38,195 bases of DNA from the NCBI GenBank assembly GCA_900541965.1, contig UQLN01000041.1, forward strand, positions 1 through 38,195. The letters run 5' to 3'. Within the stretch, counting starts at the first letter, position 1; every line of letters begins with the position of its first letter. Below the pieces are notes generated by a model, which was given only the letters and a program-made list of their open reading frames with translations, had not been told where the DNA came from and made no database searches. Both the position numbers and the translations under genes were made by a program. Positions 32,071 through 38,195 of the stretch are shown piece after piece. The stretch comes from an uncultured Parabacteroides sp. Its GTDB lineage: Bacteria > Bacteroidota > Bacteroidia > Bacteroidales > Tannerellaceae.

Positions 32071-32679
32071 ATGAAATACAATACAGAAGAAAAAAAAATG
32101 GCTATGCCCGAATATGGACGCAATATTCAGAATATGGTGGATTATTGTGTGACCATAGAAGACCGGGAAGAACGCAAACGTTGTGCCAATACAATTATAA
32201 ATATAATGGGGAATATGTTTCCTCATTTGCGTGATGTGAATGATTTCAAACATATCCTTTGGGATCATTTGGCAATCATGGCGGATTTTAAACTGGATAT
32301 CGATTATCCGTATGAGATTATAAAGAAAGAAGACTTATATACACGCCCTCCGCGTTTACCGTATAACAATTCCCGTATCCGTTACCGTCATTATGGGAAG
32401 ACGCTCGAGTTAATGATACATAAAGCTACGGAATTTGAAGCAGGAGTAGAAAAAGACCAGCTTATCAAACTATTGGCTACCCAGATGAAGAAATCTTTTC
32501 TTACCTGGAATAAAGAGTCGGTGGATGACCGTAAGATATTTAAGGATCTGGACGAGTTGTCGGAAGGTAAAATCGTATTGGACGAAGATGTCCATAAACT
32601 ACTGGAAAGCCGGGATATCCTTGCCCGCAATAATACCAACAACAGTAAAAAAAACAACTATACGCGTAAAGGCAGATGA
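32071..32679 (+). CDS. DUF4290 protein
   Basis: The 202-residue cytosolic protein belongs to DUF4290, a Bacteroidota family of unknown function that is commonly found next to murA. The N-terminal helical part (MPEYGRNIQNMVDYC...) and the middle segment (YKPPRLPY-like TRPPRLPYNNSRIRYRHYGK) are conserved in the family. The C-terminus is basic and Asn-rich. It overlaps murA by 4 bp (ATGA), so translation is coupled. A link to cell wall synthesis is inferred from position only. Confidence 0.88.
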   Translation: MKYNTEEKKMAMPEYGRNIQNMVDYCVTIEDREERKRCANTIINIMGNMFPHLRDVNDFKHILWDHLAIMADFKLDIDYPYEIIKKEDLYTRPPRLPYNNSRIRYRHYGKTLELMIHKATEFEAGVEKDQLIKLLATQMKKSFLTWNKESVDDRKIFKDLDELSEGKIVLDEDVHKLLESRDILARNNTNNSKKNNYTRKGR

Positions 32680-33980
32680 GTTCGTTTGTCATAGAGGGAG
32701 GCTATAAATTATCAGGGGAAATCATTCCGCAGGGCGCAAAGAATGAGGCTCTACAGGTGATTTGCGCAACCTTGCTTACCGCAGAAAAGGTAACGATACA
32801 CAATATACCGGATATCCTGGATGTAAACAACCTGATACAGCTTTTGCGCGATATGCAGGTGAAAGTGGACCATCCGGCTGCCGGAACCTATACGTTTCAG
32901 GCGGATTCAATAGACTTGAATTATTTGCAGACCGATGAGTTTCTGCGTAAAAGCGCCAGTCTCCGTGGTTCCGTGATGATTGTCGGACCGCTTGTGGCAC
33001 GCTTTGGCAAGGCTCTGATTCCCAAACCGGGAGGCGATAAGATCGGCCGGCGCCGTTTGGATACTCATTTTGTAGGTATACAGAAGTTAGGTGCATGTTT
33101 CGGTTATAACCAGGAACGCCAGGTCTATGAAGTGGAAGCCAAGAAACTGAAAGGCACTTATATGTTGCTGGACGAAGCTTCGGTGACCGGTACTGCCAAT
33201 ATCCTGATGGCTGCCGTTTTAGCAGAAGGCAAAACAACGATTTACAATGCCGCATGCGAACCTTACCTGCAGCAATTATCATCTATGCTGAACCGGATGG
33301 GTGCCCGTATTTCCGGAGTTGGTTCCAATTTATTGACAATAGAAGGCGTTGAGGCGCTCGGAGGGACAACACATACGATTCTGCCGGATATGATTGAAGT
33401 CGGCAGTTTTATCGGTATGGCCGCCATGACCGGGTCCGATATCCTGATAAAAAATACAGGTTATGAAAAGCTGGGGATTATACCGGAATCGTTCCGTCGC
33501 CTCGGCATAACCGTTGAACAACAAGGGGACGATATTTATGTACCTTCCCACGATTCTTACCAGATAGATACGTTTATCGATGGTTCTATCATGACTATAG
33601 CAGATGCTCCCTGGCCGGGATTGACACCGGACTTGCTGAGTGTCTTTTTGGTTGTGGCGACCCAGGCTGTAGGGAGCGTACTGATTCACCAGAAAATGTT
33701 CGAAAGCCGCTTGTTCTTCGTAGACAAGCTGATAGATATGGGAGCCCAGATTATCCTGTGTGACCCGCACCGCGCTACGGTAATAGGATTGGGAAACCGG
33801 TTCAAGTTGCGTGGTTCCAATATGGTATCGCCGGATATCCGTGCGGGAATCGCCTTGCTGATTGCAGCAATGAGTGCCGAAGGAACCAGCCGTATTCATA
33901 ATATCGACCAGATAGACCGTGGATATCAGGATATAGACAGGCGCTTGAATTCTATCGGGGCACGCATTACCCGTTTATAA
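32676..33980 (+). CDS. murA: UDP-N-acetylglucosamine 1-carboxyvinyltransferase
   Basis: This is the first committed enzyme of peptidoglycan synthesis: it transfers enolpyruvyl from PEP to UDP-GlcNAc. The 434-residue protein has two inside-out alpha/beta domains. QGAKNEAL gives K22 and N23, which bind substrate in E. coli MurA. The active-site loop reads PGGDKIGRRRLD: D121 replaces the Cys attacked by fosfomycin (Cys115 in E. coli). MurA with Asp at this site, as in mycobacteria and Chlamydia, is active and fosfomycin-insensitive. Translationally coupled to the DUF4290 gene; rimM follows 12 bp later. Confidence 0.96.
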   Translation: MSSFVIEGGYKLSGEIIPQGAKNEALQVICATLLTAEKVTIHNIPDILDVNNLIQLLRDMQVKVDHPAAGTYTFQADSIDLNYLQTDEFLRKSASLRGSVMIVGPLVARFGKALIPKPGGDKIGRRRLDTHFVGIQKLGACFGYNQERQVYEVEAKKLKGTYMLLDEASVTGTANILMAAVLAEGKTTIYNAACEPYLQQLSSMLNRMGARISGVGSNLLTIEGVEALGGTTHTILPDMIEVGSFIGMAAMTGSDILIKNTGYEKLGIIPESFRRLGITVEQQGDDIYVPSHDSYQIDTFIDGSIMTIADAPWPGLTPDLLSVFLVVATQAVGSVLIHQKMFESRLFFVDKLIDMGAQIILCDPHRATVIGLGNRFKLRGSNMVSPDIRAGIALLIAAMSAEGTSRIHNIDQIDRGYQDIDRRLNSIGARITRL

Positions 33981-33992
33981 AAATCTTTTGCG

Positions 33993-34511
33993 ATGATAAA
34001 GAAGGAGGATGTTTTTAAGATAGGATTGTTTACCAAGCCTCACGGCATAAAGGGGGAAATCGGATTAATGACAAGCAGTGATGTGTTTGATGATTCGGAG
34101 GACCTCTATATTGTTTGCGATATGGATGGTATTCTGGTTCCTTTCTTTGTGGAAGATTACCGGTATAAGACAGATAATGTGATTCTTCTGAAATTGAAAA
34201 ATGTGGATGACGAGCAGGCGGCGAGGGAGTTTTCCAATCGCGAGGTTTTTTATCCGCTGGATAAGATGGAGGATGACTTGATTGGCGATATTACCTGGGA
34301 TTCATTTATTGGATATCAGGTTGTCGATGAGGCTATTGGTGAATTAGGAGCGATTACGGATGTCGACGAATCGACAATAAACGTTCTTCTTCAGATAAAT
34401 CATAAAGGAAAAGAAATATTGTTGCCGGCGGCTGAGGAATTGATTCTATCTGCGGATCATGAAAACAAAACGCTGACTGTTTCCGTTCCGGAAGGTTTGC
34501 TTGATTTATGA
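33993..34511 (+). CDS. rimM: Ribosome maturation factor RimM
   Basis: The 172-residue cytosolic protein assists maturation of the 30S head by binding S19 and 16S rRNA. The N-terminal RimM domain begins with KIGLFTKPHGIKGEIGL, and the PRC-barrel-like C-terminal half includes IGYQVVDEAIGELGAITDV and the ILLPAAEELI motif. It sits in the murA run with a 12-bp spacer, and the M23 peptidase gene starts 18 bp later. Confidence 0.95.
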   Translation: MIKKEDVFKIGLFTKPHGIKGEIGLMTSSDVFDDSEDLYIVCDMDGILVPFFVEDYRYKTDNVILLKLKNVDDEQAAREFSNREVFYPLDKMEDDLIGDITWDSFIGYQVVDEAIGELGAITDVDESTINVLLQINHKGKEILLPAAEELILSADHENKTLTVSVPEGLLDL

Positions 34512-34529
34512 AACTGACTACTAATATAC

Positions 34530-35402
34530 ATGGCACGGAAGCAACGAAAATTAAATAAGAAATCATTCTGGCACCGGATACGGTTCAAATATAAACTCTC
34601 CTTTTTCAACGAAGGGACCTTGGAGGAAGTTTGGTCGTTCCGCTTGTCACAACTTTCCGCATTTGCAACATTGGCTTTATTCGCTTTTCTGCTGATTGCT
34701 TTTACTGCTTTTATCATCATAAAGACTCCGATACGAAATTATTTGCCGGGTTATCTGGATGTGGAAATCCGTAAGGAAATCGTGCAGAATGCGTTGAGAG
34801 CGGACTCACTGGAAAGGATGTTGCAGATTCATTCCCTTTATCTGAATAATGTTTCCGGTATTTTATCCGGAACCATGCCGATAGATTCAATCCGTGAGAT
34901 TGACTCGTTGGCCCGTACGAAACCGGATTATAATATTCCCCGTTCGAAGGAGGAAGAACAGTTTGTAAAAGACTATGCAGAGGCAGAAAAATATAATCTG
35001 ACGGTCTTGGACCCCCACCAGGTACCTGCTGAAGGCGTGTTCTTCTATAAGCCGGTAAACGGGGTTGTGTCTTCCCATTACGAACCGGAATTGCGCCACT
35101 ATGGCGTGGACGTGACCGCATCTCCGAAAGAAAGTGTGCTGGCTACATTGGACGGGACAGTAACCTTTGCCGGATTCGATCCGAATTTCGGGAATGTGAT
35201 ACAGATACAGCATAAAAACGGATTTCTATCTATCTATAAACATAACGAACTATTGCTGAAAGAAATCGGGGATCGTGTTGTGGCAGGTGAAGCGATTGCT
35301 CTGATAGGCAATACGGGGAAATTATCGACCGGGCCGCATTTGCATTTTGAATTGTGGTATAAAGGTAATCCGGTTAATCCCGAAGACTATATAGCTTTTT
35401 AA
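34530..35402 (+). CDS. M23-family membrane-anchored peptidoglycan peptidase
   Basis: The 290-residue protein has a basic cytosolic tail (1-37), one membrane helix (about 43-64), a periplasmic linker (about 70-165) and a C-terminal LytM/M23 domain. Zinc ligands H190 and D194 (RHYGVD) and H272 in GPHLHFELW, with catalytic H238 and H270, are all there, so it should be an active endopeptidase (or a close regulator) rather than a degenerate LytM factor. It is in line with rimM and dxr, 6 bp before the latter. Confidence 0.92.
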   Translation: MARKQRKLNKKSFWHRIRFKYKLSFFNEGTLEEVWSFRLSQLSAFATLALFAFLLIAFTAFIIIKTPIRNYLPGYLDVEIRKEIVQNALRADSLERMLQIHSLYLNNVSGILSGTMPIDSIREIDSLARTKPDYNIPRSKEEEQFVKDYAEAEKYNLTVLDPHQVPAEGVFFYKPVNGVVSSHYEPELRHYGVDVTASPKESVLATLDGTVTFAGFDPNFGNVIQIQHKNGFLSIYKHNELLLKEIGDRVVAGEAIALIGNTGKLSTGPHLHFELWYKGNPVNPEDYIAF

Positions 35403-35408
35403 TCATCC

Positions 35409-36560
35409 ATGAAAAGAAATTTAGCCATATTAGGCTCTACAGGCTCTATTGGTACACAGGCTCTGGAAGTTGTCAGCGAACATCCGGACCTTTTTGATGT
35501 GTATGCCCTGACTGCAAACAATCAGGTGGATTTGCTGATTAACCAGGCACGTAAATACATGCCTGAAGTGGTTGTGATAGCGAATGAACAGAAATATCCG
35601 GAGTTGAAAGAAGCGTTGGAAGACCTTCCTATAAAAGTCTGGGCGGGTTCGGAGGCTATTGCCCAGGTGGTCCAGTCGGAGCCGATTGATATGGTACTGA
35701 CGGCTATGGTGGGCTATGCCGGCCTGAAGCCGACCATCAGTGCGATTAAAGCCGGCAAAGCTATCGCATTGGCAAATAAAGAAACTTTGGTGGTTGCCGG
35801 TGAGTTGATAACCGCTTTGTCTGCCGAACACAAAGTACCCATCCTGCCGGTCGATTCTGAACATTCTGCCATTTTCCAGTGTTTAGCCGGAGAATGGGAG
35901 AACGAAGTGGAGAAGATCTTGCTGACGGCCTCCGGCGGTCCTTTCCGGACAAAGTCGCTGGAAGAGCTTGCTACGGTAACAAAGGCACAGGCATTAAAAC
36001 ATCCGAACTGGCAGATGGGAGCCAAGATAACGATCGATTCCGCTTCGATGATGAACAAAGGTTTTGAAATGATTGAAGCGAAGTGGTTGTTTGGCGTAAC
36101 TCCCGAACAAATACAGGTGGTTGTGCATCCCCAGTCGGTAATCCATTCGATGGTACAGTTCGAGGATGGCGCCGTGATTGCGCAACTGGGCATACCGGAT
36201 ATGAAATTGCCTATCAGTTATGCGTTCTCTTATCCGAAACGGTTGAAGAGTAAAGCGCCCCGTTTGGATTTCAATCAATATGCCACCTTTACGTTCGAAG
36301 AACCGGATATGAAGCGTTTCCGTAACCTGGCATTTGCTTTTGATGCCATTCGAAAAGGAGGAAACATGCCTTGTATACTGAATGCAGCCAACGAAGTAGT
36401 GGTGGCAGCCTTCCTGCAAGACCGGGTGGGTTTTCTGCAAATGAGTGAAATTATAGAGAAAACAATGGAAAAAGCGTCCTTTATAACGGTTCCGTCTTAT
36501 GAAGATTATGTGGCTACCGATGCGGAAGCACGGAGGATTGCGGAAAGTTTGTTGAGTTGA
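35409..36560 (+). CDS. dxr: 1-deoxy-D-xylulose 5-phosphate reductoisomerase
   Basis: This is the second enzyme of the MEP isoprenoid pathway, making 2-C-methyl-D-erythritol 4-phosphate with NADPH and a divalent metal. The 383-residue protein has the nucleotide loop LGSTGSIGTQALEV (8-21), ANKETLVVAG, the metal-binding LPVDSEHSAIFQC and the substrate segment HPNWQMGAKITIDSASMMNKG. It is the target of fosmidomycin. Undecaprenyl phosphate and menaquinone both depend on this pathway, which fits the envelope genes around it. Confidence 0.97.
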   Translation: MKRNLAILGSTGSIGTQALEVVSEHPDLFDVYALTANNQVDLLINQARKYMPEVVVIANEQKYPELKEALEDLPIKVWAGSEAIAQVVQSEPIDMVLTAMVGYAGLKPTISAIKAGKAIALANKETLVVAGELITALSAEHKVPILPVDSEHSAIFQCLAGEWENEVEKILLTASGGPFRTKSLEELATVTKAQALKHPNWQMGAKITIDSASMMNKGFEMIEAKWLFGVTPEQIQVVVHPQSVIHSMVQFEDGAVIAQLGIPDMKLPISYAFSYPKRLKSKAPRLDFNQYATFTFEEPDMKRFRNLAFAFDAIRKGGNMPCILNAANEVVVAAFLQDRVGFLQMSEIIEKTMEKASFITVPSYEDYVATDAEARRIAESLLS

Positions 36561-36605
36561 GAGTAGTTGAGTTTTAAATAGAAATAAATAGACAGTAGAT
36601 ACTAA

Positions 36606-37934
36606 ATGGAAACATTTTTGATTAAAGCGCTACAGCTCATTCTGAGCTTGTCGATACTGGTGCTTGTCCATGAGTTCGGGCACTTTCTCTTTGCTCGTAT
36701 ATTTAAGGTGCGGGTGGAGAAGTTTTACCTTTTCTTTGACCCGTGGTTCTCATTATTTAAGTTCAAGCCTAAAAACAGTGATACGGAATACGGTATAGGC
36801 TGGTTGCCTTTAGGCGGATATTGCAAGATATCCGGTATGATTGACGAAAGCATGGATAAGGAGCAGTTGGCACAGCCGCCCAAACCTTACGAGTTTCGTT
36901 CCAAGCCGGCCGGGCAGCGTTTGATGATTATGATTGGCGGGGTTTTGTTCAACTTCCTGCTGGCTCTGTTTATCTATTCCATGATATTGTTTACCTGGGG
37001 AGATACCTATTTGCCTTTGAAGAATATGAAGGCGGGTATGAATTACAGTGAAACATTCCAGAATGTAGGTTTCCGGGATGGTGATATCTTGCTGAAAGCG
37101 GATGGCGTAGAGTTGGAACGCTTCGGGGAAGCAAGTTTCCGCCAGGTGGTAAATGCAAAAACGGTAACCGTATTACGCGATGGGGTAGAAGCTGAAATTG
37201 CTATACCGGAAGATATGATGCAACGTGTGATGCGCGACAAGAAAGGGTTTGCCGACCCCTTCCGTTTCCCGATGGTTATACGCGAACTGGAAAGCAACAG
37301 CCGTCCTGCGGCAGTAGCCGGGTTATTGCCTAAAGACAGTATCGTTTCTATAAACGGTATTTCCACCCCTTTGTTTGAAGACGTATCCAAACAGCTTGAG
37401 CAGAACAAGGATGCGGATATAACAGTAGGCTTTTACCGCGACGGTTTGTTGAAATCGTTGACTTTGCATACGGATACAGCCGGAAAGATGGGAGTAATGG
37501 TGATGTTGCCGACGGATTTGTATCCGACCGTAACTCGCAATTATGGTTTCTTTGAATCATTTCCTGCTGGTGTAACCTTAGGGGTGAACACCTTGAAAGG
37601 TTATGTAAGCGACATGAAATATGTCTTTACCAAGGAAGGGGCTTCCAGCCTGGGCGGTTTCGGTACAATCGGTAACCTGTTCCCTTCGGAATGGGATTGG
37701 CGGACTTTCTGGAAACAGACGGCATTCCTTTCCATCATCCTTGCCTTTATGAATATTCTGCCTATACCGGCATTGGACGGCGGACATGTGATGTTCCTGA
37801 TTTATGAAGTGGTGGCACGTCGCAAGCCGAGTGATAAATTCCTCGAATATGCTCAGATTGTGGGTATGCTTTTGTTGTTCTCCCTGCTGATTTATGCGAA
37901 TGGAAATGACTTGTTCAGGTATTTCTTCAAGTAA
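36606..37934 (+). CDS. rseP: RseP-type site-2 intramembrane zinc protease
   Basis: The 442-residue inner-membrane protease has the zinc motif HEFGH (22-26) in the first helix and the third ligand in NILPIPALDGG (D391) in a later helix. Two PDZ-like segments lie between (about 140-190 and 235-310). In other bacteria it cuts anti-sigma factors or remnant signal peptides after a first cleavage; anti-sigma factors of the FecR type are known RseP-like substrates elsewhere, and one is encoded in this window. It is last in the murA run and followed by a strong terminator. Confidence 0.95.
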   Translation: METFLIKALQLILSLSILVLVHEFGHFLFARIFKVRVEKFYLFFDPWFSLFKFKPKNSDTEYGIGWLPLGGYCKISGMIDESMDKEQLAQPPKPYEFRSKPAGQRLMIMIGGVLFNFLLALFIYSMILFTWGDTYLPLKNMKAGMNYSETFQNVGFRDGDILLKADGVELERFGEASFRQVVNAKTVTVLRDGVEAEIAIPEDMMQRVMRDKKGFADPFRFPMVIRELESNSRPAAVAGLLPKDSIVSINGISTPLFEDVSKQLEQNKDADITVGFYRDGLLKSLTLHTDTAGKMGVMVMLPTDLYPTVTRNYGFFESFPAGVTLGVNTLKGYVSDMKYVFTKEGASSLGGFGTIGNLFPSEWDWRTFWKQTAFLSIILAFMNILPIPALDGGHVMFLIYEVVARRKPSDKFLEYAQIVGMLLLFSLLIYANGNDLFRYFFK

Positions 37935-37956
37935 AGAATAAGATATAAATGATATA

Positions 37957-38005
37957 AAAAAATCGCCACTATCCGGACAGTTATTCCGGGTAGCGGCGAC
38001 TTTTT
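37957..38005 (+). terminator. Intrinsic terminator after rseP
   Basis: A 15-bp stem (TCGCCACTATCCGGA at 37963-37977 with 37985-37999, one mismatch and one G-U pair) is flanked by A6 and T5 and can work in both directions between convergent genes. Confidence 0.9.
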
Positions 38006-38099
38006 GTTTATTGGTGTCAAATCTGATTGTATAGAATGAATATGGAGCAGGGGAATGACATATTTTGAAGTTGTACTTCAGTCAGGCAGCTCCTTTTTC

Positions 38100-38195
38100 T
38101 TAATTCAGCGTCAACCTTTTCTTGATTTCTTTCCGGTTCACATCGTCTTTGTGCTTGCCGCTGCCCAGCCAGTCATAGCTTTTGGATGACATCAA
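38100..38195 (-). CDS. 3' end of an unidentified gene
   Basis: A minus-strand frame of 31 codons enters from the right edge and stops at TAA (38102-38100). The tail is Lys-rich and ends KKRLTLN. It lies correctly oriented before a bidirectional terminator, which supports it being a real C-terminus. Too little is visible to name it. An internal ATG at 38192 exists but is unlikely to be the real start. Confidence 0.4.
   Translation of the reverse strand: MMSSKSYDWLGSGKHKDDVNRKEIKKRLTLN

Noticed and set aside
38100..38192. Complete 30-residue small protein starting at ATG 38192
   Set aside because: The frame is open to the window edge and there is no visible ribosome binding site, so a truncated larger gene is more likely.
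1..38195. tRNA or rRNA genes
   Set aside because: No cloverleaf or rRNA-like conserved segments were recognised in the intergenic regions on reading both strands.

Overview
The window looks like a chromosomal segment from a gut Bacteroidales species. The evidence is SusC/SusD-type nutrient uptake genes with an ECF sigma factor/FecR pair, a fimbrillin-type lipoprotein, Bacteroidota families (DUF4290, DUF4153, DUF5715), NrfHA with ResB/CcsA cytochrome biogenesis, and many promoters of the Bacteroidota form TTTG...TAnnTTTG. Gene order and fimbrillin content fit Parabacteroides or a close relative, but that genus call is an inference.

Layout. 1-888 (-) is the 5' part of a fimbrillin-like lipoprotein gene. 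Upstream of it, a 197-bp segment bounded by near-perfect inverted repeats (1092-1288) carries an outward promoter that now points away from the gene. This looks like an invertible ON/OFF switch caught in the OFF state. 1387-5023 (-) is a housekeeping run phoH-purC-ubiE-aroE, with a duplicated GC-rich palindrome between phoH and purC. 5201-6336 holds two convergent genes (DUF5715-like lipoprotein, thioredoxin) whose stop codons both lie in the arms of an inverted-repeat element.

6461-16531 (-) is a polysaccharide-utilisation-type locus: ECF sigma, FecR anti-sigma, STN-containing SusC, SusD, and two exported proteins that appear to be distant paralogues (shared YPS-x6-PAQ motif) with a NodB/deacetylase-like look. 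No classical glycosidase or lyase is recognisable. On the opposite strand of the susC leader there is a promoter (TTTG-N18-TATATTTG) followed about 85 nt later by an intrinsic terminator. This predicts a cis-antisense small RNA like those known to repress some Bacteroides PULs.

16679-25650 holds unlinked single genes: IMP dehydrogenase, pirin, M64 peptidase, a GDSL hydrolase plus 3-methyladenine glycosylase pair, ferritin (start codon in a strong hairpin), Hsp20, a DUF4153 membrane protein and an OmpA-like lipoprotein. 25746-31978 (+) is a dissimilatory nitrite reduction cluster: NrfH, NrfA, the two cytochrome c maturation proteins, an outer-membrane porin and a Crp/Fnr-family regulator. A palindromic Crp-type operator lies just upstream of nrfH. 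32071-37934 (+) is an envelope/isoprenoid run: DUF4290, murA (Asp in place of the fosfomycin-target Cys), rimM, an M23 peptidase, dxr and rseP, closed by a terminator. The last about 100 bp hold the 3' end of an unidentified minus-strand gene.

The two most interesting signals are the invertible fimbrial promoter and the antisense RNA at the susC leader. Both are read directly from sequence structure, but neither has been tested here.
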